Shown here piece by piece: positions 23,107 through 34,068 of a stretch of DNA of 64,000 bases. Each line of letters begins with the position of its first letter. Position 1 is the stretch's first letter. The notes below the pieces were generated by a model. The model made no database searches, had not been told where the DNA came from, and worked only from the letters and a program-made list of their open reading frames with translations. Source of the stretch: Mastigias papua (lineage: Eukaryota; Cnidaria; Scyphozoa; Rhizostomeae; Mastigiidae); NCBI GenBank assembly GCA_964019165.1, contig OZ025268.1:14234859-14298858 (forward strand), in the 5' to 3' direction. The position numbers and the translations under genes were made by a program.

Positions 23107-23109
<3 letters not shown>

Positions 23110-23233
23110 GCGGTGGAATCTTAAGGTCATTCTATCGTGAGTCCCTCAACGCATCTAGGGCCTTCTCTATGTTTCGGCTATAATGCCTTCTTCAGAGCCA
23201 AGCGTACTTCATAATATTAATTCGGCTAAGGCT
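23107..23233 (-). mobile_element. Inverted partial copy of the 264-bp unit
   Basis: Bases 23107-23233 are the reverse complement of 23439-23565 (sum 46672). They contain the hammerhead-like core on the minus strand (23171-23195) but stop before the tRNA-like part. The small-unit array thus starts with a tail-to-tail inversion, as the PLE does. Confidence 0.85.
23171..23195 (-). ncRNA. Hammerhead-like core (inverted small unit)
   Basis: Minus-strand CTGAAGA, A, GGC-ATTATA-GCC helix, GAAAC. Same sequence as 23477-23501. Confidence 0.45.
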
Positions 23234-23309
23234 AAACGTAGAGAAGGCCCTAGATGCGTTGAGGGACTCACGATAGAATGACCTTAAGATTCCACCGCTA
23301 TTCTTTTGT

Positions 23310-23383
23310 GCCTGGATGGCGCAATTGATTAGCACAGGAGTCTTCTGATCTAAACATCGTGAGTTCGAATCCGCACTGGGGCC
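23310..23383 (+). tRNA. tRNA-like segment, unit 1 (degenerate)
   Basis: D-arm/A-box-like TGGCGCAATTGATTAGCAC and B-box GAGTTCGAATCC are clear. The anticodon-loop position reads CTTCTGA (TCT, Arg-like), but the anticodon stem does not pair well. It probably serves, or served, as an internal Pol III promoter rather than as a tRNA. Confidence 0.5.
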
Positions 23384-23476
23384 AAAATAAATTTTCCAAT
23401 TGTGGTAGCCCACTCATGACTTAGTATTTACCTATGTCAGCCTTAGCCGAATTAATATTATGAAGTACGCTTGGCT

Positions 23477-23501
23477 CTGAAGAAGGCATTATAGCCGAAA
23501 C
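23477..23501 (+). ncRNA. Hammerhead-like core in 264-bp unit
   Basis: CTGAAGA box (position 7 is free in hammerheads), an extra A, helix GGC/GCC with loop ATTATA, then GAAAC. The catalytic boxes match the consensus. Helix III is not obvious, so activity is uncertain. Confidence 0.5.
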
Positions 23502-23573
23502 ATAGAGAAGGCCCTAGATGCGTTGAGGGACTCACGATAGAATGACCTTAAGATTCCACCGCTATTCTTTTGT

Positions 23574-23647
23574 GCCTGGATGGCGCAATTGATTAGCACA
23601 GGAGTCTTCTGATCTAAACATCGTGAGTTCGAATCCGCACTGGGGCC
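23574..23647 (+). tRNA. tRNA-like segment, unit 2 (degenerate)
   Basis: Same sequence as 23310-23383, shifted by 264 bp. Confidence 0.5.
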
Positions 23648-23714
23648 AAAATAAATTTTCCAATTGTGGTAGCCCACTCATGACTTAGTATTTACCTATG
23701 TCAGCCTTAGCCGA

Positions 23715-24012
<298 letters not shown>

Positions 24013-24055
24013 TACACCTTAGAAAAACGAGAATTGCTTTCAATTTGTAGAACAT

Positions 24056-24084
24056 GTTTCGATTGCTTCGACAACCATCTTCAG
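24056..24084 (-). ncRNA. Hammerhead-like core of PLE copy 3
   Basis: On the minus strand a CTGAAGA box is followed by T, a five-pair helix GGTTG/CAATC with loop TCGAAG, then GAAAC. Helix II is the strongest of all copies in this window. Confidence 0.5.
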
Positions 24085-24265
24085 TTACAGAATAAGCATA
24101 TTACATGGTGCAAACGATGTAATTGCAAGTGGTTACTCCCTAGGGGTCTTACAACAAAATCTATTCCATTGAGATAGAATGCGTCGGTGCTTAAAATGAG
24201 GGTTATAATATATCCTATGATAATACCAATGGGTGCCAAGTGCTTAGAATGCGGGCTGTAGTATA

Positions 24266-25584
24266 CCTAATGAGTACACTACTGCCGATACATTTTCTTT
24301 TGTCTCTGAGCTTAAGAACATTGGTACTAGCAACAAATTTATGGTCTCTTTTGATGTTAATAGTCTGTTCACCAACATACCACTAAATGAATCCATCGAT
24401 CTTGCAGTCTCCTATATCTTACAGAATAATTCAAACCTCAAACTGTCTAAAGAAGACCTCACTAAACTATTCTCATTCGCCACAGCACAGACCCATTTTC
24501 TCTTTAACGGCAGCACTTATGATCAGGTAGATGGCGTCTCAATGGGATCACCGCTTGCACCGGTCCTAGCTAACCTTTTCATGGGTCATCACGAAAAGAT
24601 TTGGCTTGAAAACTTTGATAACTCTAAGGTTTTCTTCTATCGCAGATATGTTGACGATACTTTTTGCCTCTTCAATTCTGAACATGATGCTCTGTCATTC
24701 TTTAATTTCCTCAATAAACAACACCCTAATATAAGATTTTCCATGGAAAAGGAAGCTAGCAACAGACTAGCTTTCTTGGATGTTCTGGTTGACAATACTG
24801 CATCTTCTCCTACAACATCTGTCTATCACAAAACCACTTATACTGGACTTCTCACTTATTTTTCAGTTTCTCCTCGCATTCTTATAAGGTTGGGTTGGTT
24901 AAAACTCTAGTAGATAGAACATATAAAATTAATAATACATGGCAAGGATTTCATAAGGACATCGAAAATCTCATTATTACTCTTAAGAGAAATATGTTCC
25001 CATCCAAAATTATTGACCGAGTCATTAAACAATATCTGAACAACACTTCTCTAGCCTCAACCCCTTTTGTCAAATCTAATACGGGAACGCCTGCTGAATC
25101 TGTAGCTACTGCTACCTTAAATTTCAAATTGCCCTACTTAAACACCTCCTCATTTGCCCAAAGAAAAGTCAGATCTATGCTCAAAGCTTATTGTTCTAAT
25201 TTAGATATACGATTGATCTTCTCATCCTATAAACTCAGCAACATGTTTTCTAGCAAAGATTCCATCCCTAAATCACTGCGCTCACGTGTAGTTTACAAAT
25301 TCTGTTGTACGGGATGTAATTCCGTATACGTTGGCGAGACATGCCGACATTTCTCTACTCGTGTTCGTGAGCATATATCACGGGATAAAAGCTCGCATAT
25401 TTACAAACACCTCCTCTCGTCTTCCAGCTGTCGTAAAAACCTTATAAGCGAAGACTCTTTTACCATCCTAGATACTGCCACAAGCAGTTATCAACTCAAA
25501 ATTAAGGAAGCTCTACACATTAGCTGGCTCAAACCTGATCTTAATTCCCAACTAACATATAGCACCTTAACATTAAGCATCTAG
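24266..25584 (+). pseudogene. Penelope-like RT/GIY-YIG, 5' truncated and frameshifted
   Basis: The first frame covers the second half of the RT: PNEYTTADTFSF, motif A FDVNSLFTNIPL, GVSMGSPLAPVLANLFM and the catalytic YVDDTFCLF. It then goes out of frame at a T-run near 24859-24863, where loss of one T explains the shift. The second frame (24895-25584) continues with TLVDRTYKINNTW, a linker, and GIY-YIG as VVYKFCC...VYVGE, ending at 25584. The N-terminal half, including the RT fingers, is missing. A one-base defect in a homopolymer suggests a fairly recent death. Confidence 0.8.
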
Positions 25585-25677
25585 TTTGTTTGTTTGTTTG
25601 TCTCTTTTTTCGTTCTTTTTTTTCTCATATATCTGCTGCCTATTCATTTGCTCCTCCTCTAATTGTCCCATATCCCC

Positions 25678-26238
<561 letters not shown>

Positions 26239-26307
<69 letters not shown>
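26239..26307. repeat. (TA)n microsatellite
   Basis: TA tract between the solo terminus and the 245-bp unit. Confidence 0.95.
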
Positions 26308-26311
<4 letters not shown>

Positions 26312-26404
26312 CAGTAGCTAGCGAGTAACCAGGATTTCTCCTTTTTCGGTGCAAATAGAAAGGCTGATATAATGCTCAGAAAAACCAGGAGAAAATTAAA
26401 ATTT

Positions 26405-26475
26405 GCCACCACCTGGGATCGAACCAGGGTCTCTCGCATTCCGGGCAAGCGTCGTAACCACTAGACCACAGTGGC
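26405..26475 (-). tRNA. tRNA-like segment with full cloverleaf, in 245-bp unit
   Basis: All four helices pair. The acceptor is GCCACTG/TGGTGGC, the D arm contains TCTAGTGGTTA, the anticodon stem is CTTGC/GCGAG, and the T arm is CCTGG/CCAGG around TTCGATC. The loop CCGGAAT would give GGA (Ser), but position 33 is C instead of T, and the short variable loop does not fit tRNA-Ser. The second copy with the same flanks argues for a SINE-type element. Confidence 0.5.
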
Positions 26476-26513
26476 TTGTTTTAACTCCCCTGGTTTTTAG
26501 CACCTTATGGTCA

Positions 26514-26537
26514 CTTTCGGCTTTTGCCTTTATCAAG
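26514..26537 (-). ncRNA. Hammerhead-like variant in 245-bp unit
   Basis: Minus-strand TTGATAA, A, GGC...GCC helix and GAAAG take the place of CTGATGA and GAAAC. The changes hit residues needed for catalysis, so this copy should be inactive even if the ancestor was not. Confidence 0.3.
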
Positions 26538-26577
26538 CAGCTCTAATATATACAATCAGTAGCTAGCTATATATTTA

Positions 26578-27640
26578 TATATTCCTTGGAATAGAGCATG
26601 CAGATGGAATAAAACCCGAGAAAGTGTATGAATGTGTCAAAGCTGAAGTTAGGAAGAGAGTTTACATGTTTATCAACTCTGAATTGAATGATGCCATCTT
26701 CGTACGTGCAATTAATGCAAAAGTGATTCCAGTCGCAGGGCATACTATGAATGTGTGTAAGTTCACTACCAGAGAGTTGAGAGAGTTAGATCAAGTAATA
26801 TAGAGAGAAGTGAGAGCACATAACATGTTGGGCAAGCAAGCAAGCGATAAAAGACTATATTTGAATAGAGGAGATGGCGGACGCGGAATACAGTCCATGA
26901 GAGATGTGTATCAAGAAACGAGGGTTAGATTTGCTTGCTATATGGCGTTTTCAACGAACAAGTGGACCAGAGCTGCATGAATGAGAGATGCAGAAAGAGG
27001 AGAATACGATTATTTTTGAAGCAATGAAAATAATGGGAGGCATTGGAATTGCTATCCAGTTCCAGGAAGGCTGCATACTGATTGAAGATGAGATAGCTGA
27101 AGGAGGCTCGAAAGCAGCTTGGCAGAGGCTGAAAAGATAAACTGAAGAAAGATATAAGAGATAATAGGTTTGAACATTATGGAGAAAAAGAGCAGCAAAG
27201 TAAGGTGCATAGAAATCAAGATCAAGAGTGTCACATGTGGTTATCCCAAATCCTGAATCCGAAGAAGACATCAGCTATTATGACAATGTTAGAGCAAATG
27301 GTTGAGACAAGAACTTGGAAACAAACAAGAGGACTTTTGGAAGATGGTAGATGCAGGATGCTGTTGTAGATAGCAGTGAGTATTTAACCAGACATAACAG
27401 AGCATTGATGATTCTAACAGTGGCATGGGCAAAGGAGCGCAAGTTAATGGGGCAAGATGTGATTTGGTACTTACAACGTTAGGACAGAGGGACGACTTTT
27501 TGAGAATGATAGAGCACACCTGGTGTGGGGCTTTGAGTTTCATATACGTAAGACAACAATCTCACGAAGATCAGATTTAATCCTTGAATCGAATTCAGAG
27601 AGGAAAATGTTTGTCTGTCATATGGCATGCCACAGCAATC
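26578..27640 (+). pseudogene. R2-like retrotransposon relic, copy B, 3' part
   Basis: It resumes at FLGIEHADGIKPEKV, exactly where the 5' part (ending at about 18345) stops. It continues with ELNDAIFVRAINAKVIPVAG and GKQASDKRLYLNRG, then RDVYQETRVRFACYMAFST. The carboxy region holds a restriction-like endonuclease block (ENDRAHLVWGF, RRSDLILE, CHMACHSNQNIDAKR). Several frameshifts and stops are present. It is dead; its main interest is that it dates and delimits the island inserted in it. Confidence 0.75.
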
Positions 27641-27902
27641 AGAATATTGATGCAAAGAGATTTTTATTTTTGGCTAATTGGATTATGTTAGCTATAGTAT
27701 GAACAATACTAATACTGCATTTTTCTCGGGATGACATTAAACTGCACCTGGTTGTAGACTTTTGACGTAGGAGAATGAGGTTACCTTTTGCTACAGTTAC
27801 CTCCGGGTTACTCTTGAGCAAGGGTTAGTACCTGTTGGCTCTCCCCAGAGATGGCTAACCCTAGAGATGGCTAACCCTATATCAACCAAACCTCATTTAT
27901 GA

Positions 27903-28274
27903 GTGTATATGTACGGGAATATTGAAATAGATAACGACGTGAATGGCACTGGAATGTCATGTGAAGGTGTCTCGTCCGGTAGGCGTCCTGTGGATGAGCA
28001 ACGCTGGCCCGACTGTCATCATGTTACTACCAGAAAGAGTTGGAATAGGGAGGTAAATGTAGCTGTAATAGAGTGCTATTTCTTGAACAAACCGATGCAT
28101 GAGGAGGGAAAGCCACTTAGAGGTTATAGGGAAAGAATGCATGCTATCTGGAAAGAGAGATACCAGATGGTAGTGACTGAACATAGGCTCTGTGATCAGG
28201 CCCGCATGATAAAAAATAATGGATGGTTGACAAGTCTAGAAATTGAGGAAATAGCGTCGAGTATTGAAAGATAA
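27903..28274 (+). pseudogene. R2-like element N-terminal Myb-like fragment
   Basis: Ending at 28274, an open frame reads SWNREVNVAVIECYF, KPLRGYRERMHAIWKERY and LCDQARMIKNNGWLTSLEIE. This matches the N-terminal DNA-binding block of the R2-like copy at 14011-14214. Nothing of the RT follows, so it is a solitary 5' end of another copy. Confidence 0.65.
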
Positions 28275-28403
28275 TATTTGTAACGAGGTCGAGGAGGTCG
28301 TTGGTCATAGTATAGTTTATAGTAGTAGAGACGAGAATCTTGATGCATCAGGTACCAAAAATAGTTGTGTTTTCTATTTTTAGTTACTTTATCTTCCACT
28401 CCA

Positions 28404-28492
28404 TTGATTCATTGATTCATTGATTCATTGATTCATTCATTCATTCATTCATTCATTCATTCATTCATTCATTCATTCATTCGTTCATTCAT
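28404..28492. repeat. (ATTC)n tetranucleotide repeat
   Basis: First ATTGATTC, then pure CATT repeats, next to the interspersed repeat at 28493. Confidence 0.95.
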
Positions 28493-28940
28493 TGCCTGTT
28501 TTTCTACAACTTACTTCCTCTACACTATCACTAAATTAACATTACACTAGCATTATATTGCGTCATAAGACCTTGCCCCATTGTTTAGGCCTATTTTCAT
28601 ACCTCTTTCCCACAACATTTTACCATACTTAACCTAGCCCTTCCATTCCCACACCGATTTTTGTTTATTTCATCTTTATATGCAATTCCGGGGAGCAAAT
28701 GTAAATACCAAATCATGATTGTAAAATAGTTAGTTGAATTTCTACCTTGGCGAAGAAATAAATACAAAAATACAATTCAGGTGAAGCTTATTTTCTTAAG
28801 TCTAAAGCGACCAGAGGAAAGAAAAGAGAAGTACAGCCGTGAGACCGTTCAATTAATATAGTTTAAACTTTGTTAGTAATTCCAGACATCCAAGCGAAGA
28901 GAATTAGTAAAAGACTACCTGTGAACAAGAGGGAATTTAG
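28493..28940 (+). repeat. Interspersed repeat, copy 1
   Basis: It shares about 430 bp, inverted, with 62310-62745. Landmarks include TGCAATTCCGGGGAGCAAAT, CTTGGCGAAGAAATAAATAC and GTGAGACCGTTCAATTAATA. It has no reading frame and no tRNA-like part. It is flanked by CATT repeats at the same end in both copies. The class is unknown. Confidence 0.75.
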
Positions 28941-29758
28941 TCATCGATCTGACTGTGCTGATGGAAGTTTGCATAGTGCTTTAGTACCGAGATTGTAAGG
29001 TATATCCTTTTCTACAAAAACTCCCCAATATATGAAAGATTTATTTGGTTAGTGACCTTGTAAATTCCATTCATGAGACTTTGTAGGTTCTTTTGATGGG
29101 CATACTTCTAGCCTATATAAATACACCAAGATATTTAGCAATTTGGACAGCACTTGTTTGCTATTCCTGTATTTTTAAAGGCAATCCTTCATTAATATCA
29201 GCTAGCCACCTTTCCTTTTGCAACTATTTTATAACCATTTTTATTGTTTTAGCAGCATTTAAGGACAATTATTGAAGGCCATTTATTGCCCTTTAACCAT
29301 TCAGAGTTTGTTACCCTTCAACCATATATTTTATATAGCTGCACATCTAAAAGGATTAATAGAAATTAATAAATGCACATCTAATAGAAATTAAAATGGG
29401 AACGCTTTGCCGGCGGCATGCCGGCTCCTGTTTGGTAAAACAGAAGTGGCAATGGCACTGTAGAGCTATATGGAAACCTGCCTTTAGCTCAATCAATTTG
29501 GAACCGAAATGAAGTTATCTTTCAAGGAAAGAATGCTCATGCTTCCTCCAATTTTGTTGTTTCGTATTTAGTGCATGAACTAAGCTTCTATGTCGATTTG
29601 CGCGTTTTGCTCTTTTTGTCTAGCATGGTGGCAGTATGAAGGGGATTAATAATTTATATATTATACAGCCCATTTGACTTCAAAGTTCCGCCCCGCCAGC
29701 TTTTTATTATTATTTCATGCATTCATAATTGATTGCACCCTTCGTTGTCACTTTGCAG
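28941..29758. other. Non-coding, nothing recognised
   Basis: No supported feature. The last part is a possible intron, ending in a pyrimidine-containing tract and TTTGCAG. Confidence 0.4.
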
Positions 29759-31024
29759 ATGTCAATCGTGAAAAAAGACACCTTTTAGATGTGCAGCTAT
29801 ATAAAATATTAATCAGTAATTCACAGGAATTGATTCCTTCGATAGGTAGTCTTTTTGCTCTATACGGAATCCTCTATTACACATGACTTTTACTTACTTT
29901 GAACGAAGCGCCAGTTGTGATATGCTCAGCATCATTTGAAATGCTTCCATCTATCAGTAATTTAGATTTCTAGAATACTGGAATTATTTTTATTTTGTCT
30001 AGTCACATGTTAGGTTTATGCATACGAATGATAGAGGAATTCTTCTACAGTAGCTATTCATAGATAATAATATAATCGATCGGGCTTAGATCTGGAATCT
30101 AGAACATTATAGTCAAGCTTCTGTGTTTCGATATGTTAGGCTTATTTGCTGCATACTTCTGATGGAGTCCTAGAAAGTTGAGTGCTATCTATTATAGTGG
30201 CAGAACTAACATTTTTTTGCCTAAAATACAATAGATCCTAGCAGATTTTGACAGTCTTCCTTCATATATAGTTTTTGTAGTAGCTCCACGAAGTTTGTGC
30301 TACAGCTATATGTTTATTCTTAAAATCTCATTCTTAAACTCTCATTCTTAAAATCTCATTCCTATTATCTCATTCTATAAATTAAACTTTCAAAACTCCA
30401 TTTTCAAGTTTCGGTATTTAAATCTTTATCTTGTTTCAGTGAATCATTTGCAATAACTGGTAAACTACCATCAAATAATAATCCCATTGGGAAAAATGGG
30501 CCTGTTTTACGGTATCGTATTCCATTTTCCATATTTTCTTCCATTAATCTGCAAACGGAGCAAACTTGTATAAATTTTTGAGCAAGAGGAATAATGCCCA
30601 CTTTTTTGTCTTAGAATATTTTACAATTCCAATTTGGTATGTAATGGGTTTTGGCATACACTTTCATCCTCAAGGCCACTACTGTTCACTGCTTTGTTTA
30701 GTTGCATGTAAAATCAGGGTTGACCAACAGTTGCAAAGCCTAGAAATTCATGTGTGGATTCTCTATTGCTAGTTTAATATAATTTGTAGTCAATTGTACT
30801 GTTTGTGTGATTATAATCTTTTGATGTAAGTATGATCCTTTTTGTGAGAAATCTCCTGGTAGTCAATCATTTATTTGCTTCCTTTTAGAGGGTCGAAAGA
30901 AAAAGAACTTGAAAAGCTGGTGAGAGACAGAAAAAATAAACTTGGTCAGAGAATCGCAATTAATTCAGAAATGTTTATACATTACTTACATCCGAACACT
31001 AAAGAGAAATCTGCTACTTCATGA
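29759..31024 (+). CDS. Unrecognised gene, last two exons
   Basis: Exon 29759-29845 (acceptor TTTGCAG, donor G|GTAGTC) joins in phase 1 to exon 30891-31024 (acceptor TTTTAGAG), ending at TGA 31022-31024. The joined peptide includes NREKRHLLDVQLYKILIS, ELEKLVRDRKNKLGQRIAIN and ends in HPNTKEKSATS. It is highly charged and probably helical, with no recognised domain. The exon before 29759 must end in phase 1 and was not found. It may be the 3' end of the gene with exons at 6.5-9.5 kb, or a separate gene. Confidence 0.45.
30316..30378. repeat. Short tandem repeat of CTCATTCTTAAA type
   Basis: About four imperfect copies of a roughly 15-bp unit, inside the intron between the two exons above. Confidence 0.7.
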
Positions 31025-32870
31025 TTACGCTTTCTATATTCAATAATACAAGTATCGATATTTAAAGATGATTATCCTTTTATATGGAATATGATGACCT
31101 TCATTTGTCGTATTCATCGAGTAATGCGTAAGAACAAATAGAAAAATGCAGCTATTGCTAATTTTGTTTCAAAATATATTGACTGTAATGCATAATCGAA
31201 AGGATCTATGCATCTTTCACTATGCTTTTGAAGAGATGTTCTTCTGCTGAGCAGCAGTTATTTCCTCATAATTTGAGCTTCACATCCAGGGATAAATGTG
31301 TTTATTCATGCCTACTCCCTATGCCAAGCCATTGTTTGATTCTCTCAAAGTTTGTCAGAATAACTACTTCTCATGATGAGGGTAGCTATTATTGCTTATA
31401 GGCCCTGGAGACCTTCTATGAGACAGATGTTCACCTACTAACCAGATATACAGAACATAATTTTTAGTTCATCCTGAAAAAGAACTACTTCCAATGGCGC
31501 AGCGTGACTTCTTCGACTGGGTGTGACTTCTTCTTCTTCGATTCTATCATAGGGTGTGACTGGATGTTGCTAGTTATCGTCCTGTGGCATGTAATACCAT
31601 GAACATAAACATCTCGTTAAAGTATCAGGCAAGGCCAGCAGTATAGTCTATTATTTGAAACTGACCCTGTGAGCCACTCAATCCTATGATATGATGCAGC
31701 CTTAAAATGGTGAATAAGCCTACCCTTACAAGGCTGTGTGATGTCAATGCAAGACTTCGGCCTCTCCTTAGAAATAGTCCTCTTTTTTCAGCAAAGGATA
31801 ATTTGATGATTTTGTTGATTGATGATAGAAAATGATTTTTTAATCAGCGATGTGACGATTTCACCCAACGCTGATTCCCCAATAGTTAAGTTAAATCCAT
31901 CTAGCAAATAATGAACAGGGCCTATAACAACAAAGCCTAGAATTTTCTCGAAGTCTTTAAAAAAGAACATTCTTTACAACAGCTACTGGAAAATAGCAGA
32001 GAATTACTAATAAGTTCAAATGTTGATAGGGATAATATTACATTACTCTGCATACCTTTGGATTGTGCAAATCTAACAGCACGCATTATGTAAACAGAAA
32101 AAGGAAGTCAGGGAACTTACTTATATTTAGAAATATAGGGGGAGTGTTTGACGTCTATCGTTAAATTATTCACGAAATTAAAAACAGTTATAGGCTCCTC
32201 CTAACACCGCAAAAAGAGACATCGAGAGACTTGGCTTACGTGCAACTGAGCTTCTACGAGCTACCTACCTTGCACTTGCCTTTCTTGCTGCTGCTACAAC
32301 GTGATATAATTTAACTCTGAACAGAAATTGTTTGCTAAAATGTCAGCCTTTCAAATATCACGTGTCGTATTTACTTCGCATTCGATAATTACTCCGCCAC
32401 TACATGTACTCAAGCTCATTTTCTATTAGTCTCTATGTGAGCTTTTAAAATTGTGAGGCTGGACGCTGGCCATGTCTCAGAGTATTTTGTCATTGATTTT
32501 GCTTTTGAAAAGTTATTCATGAAATGGAGCATTTTGATTTGGTGGAAACACGCTTCCGGGTATTCACTGCGTATTCTTGACGAACTTCTGTTTAACATGA
32601 AGTTGTTGTTCGGTCTTCTGCATTATCTCCACATATCTGCTTGCTTCCAAACGATTCACATCTGCACACTTACAGAGTTTGAATATTAAGGCAGGTGAAC
32701 ACGTTAAAGGGAGTTAAATTTGCCATTTGAAAGAACATTTGAGAAACAGTAGCGTTGTCGCAACATAATGCAGATTATTACTTTTTCTAGAAATTGTAGG
32801 GTATTCACTGAACACGTTGAATACCCGGACGCTACGCCACTGCTTCCAATGTCTACAAATATTTTAACTT
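31025..32870. other. Non-coding, nothing recognised
   Basis: No exon, repeat family or RNA gene that I can support. The exons ending at 31024 may have their 3' UTR here. Confidence 0.4.
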
Positions 32871-32871
32871 C

Positions 32872-33389
32872 AGGTACATGGGACAGCTATTGGGTCTCCT
32901 TTGCCCAACTATCCTAATATTTGTGTAGATTCTACAGAACGTCGCATATTCAATCCTGCCCCTAGGGAAGATAAGCCATCCCTATGGCTACACTCCATCG
33001 ACGACATTTTTGCGATTTTGACTCACGGCATTGAGAAAGTACTAATGCTCTTTGGACATTTCAACAACACACATCCTAGAATACAATTTGAAATGTCCCA
33101 TGCAGTGGCTAAGATACCATTCCTGGACATACTTATTCCAAACCGAGGTGGTGGCCCTCATACAATGCTATATAACAAACCACAAGATATCCCTTCACTA
33201 TTCCATCCACTTTCTTTTCACCCTCCTAATTGCAAGGCTAGTATCATATACAGCCAGGCTCTGAGATATCATCGCATTGCTGCTAACGATGATGACCTGG
33301 ATTTTCACTTACAACAGCAGCAACTTTCTACTTTACTCATCAAATGTGGCTGCAATATTGGATTCACACTTCGAACCGATGTTCACTAG
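32872..33389 (+). pseudogene. Penelope-like RT fragment
   Basis: The open stretch begins TAIGSPLPNYPNI, continues with LWLHSIDDIFAILTHGIEK (the catalytic DD region), then IPFLDILIPNRG, SFHPPNCKASIIYSQALRY and HRIAAND. It matches the central RT of PLEs with a divergent sequence. The N-terminus and the GIY-YIG part are absent. It differs from the three other PLE families in the window. Confidence 0.7.
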
Positions 33390-33828
33390 CCTTTCTACAT
33401 ACATTACACATGCGTTGGCAATATGCCCCTATACATGTATTGTCATTGTCATATGTGTTACTCTGCACCTGGAGGCTTTTCTCGCTGCAACTTTACCCTC
33501 TTACTCCTAGACTTCTCTCATTATGCACCATGCCTCATTAATCTCGCTGACATTGCCAATCGGTGCTGGGATTACTATATATCATATTTTTTTATTTAGT
33601 TATTATTTTATATACAAATGCAGTAAACATTTTGGGGGGAGCAGCCTTCAGGAAACCTGTAGATATTTGACATTGATCCTACCTTTCAGAGTCTTCCCAT
33701 TTTTTTTTATGCTCATAAAAAGTACAATTACATTCAACGATATAGAGACACAACATTACGGAAATACAAGACAACACCACAGGGAGCATGGAAATACATA
33801 GCAACCCTGCAGCAATTTTAAATTTACT

Positions 33829-34068
33829 TAAAAAAAAATAAAATAAATAAAAATAAAAATAAAATAAAATTACTTTACTAATGAACGTTCATTTACCATG
33901 TTCTCTCTAATGAGCGACCGGGAGCGCACCGAGGCGCACGATTTAAATGTTTTTGTTCCTCGGAGAGGAACCACTCTTGAAAGGGGCACTCATTAGAGAG
34001 AAAACACCATCAATCTATTCAAGGAATGAGGAAAGGAGGAGAGAAGATTTATGTTAGTTTGTTACCAT
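33829..34068 (-). other. 3' flank of CR1-like element with stem-loop and A/T-rich tail
   Basis: Bases 33901-33914 pair perfectly with 33989-34002 (CTCTCTAATGAG type, sum 67903). An inner GTTCCTC/GAGGAAC hairpin lies near 33955-33970. An AAAAT-type tract at 33829-33873 follows on the 3' side of the element. This could be the RNA structure recognised by the RT, which is common for this class, but here it is inferred. Confidence 0.5.

Larger units (their letters stand above)
26303..26567 (-). mobile_element. 245-bp tRNA-like/hammerhead-variant unit, copy 1
   Basis: TCAGTAGCTAGC occurs at 26311-26322 and again at 26556-26567, giving a 245-bp period with overlapping ends, as in a unit copied from a circular or tandem template. 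On the minus strand it carries a hammerhead-like variant (26514-26537) and, downstream, a tRNA-like segment (26405-26475). It has no coding capacity. A second copy is at 57983-58241. Confidence 0.65.

Noticed and set aside
26405..26475. Functional tRNA-Ser gene
   Set aside because: The cloverleaf is complete, but U33 is missing, the variable arm is too short for Ser, and the same sequence recurs at 58079 inside an identical mobile unit.
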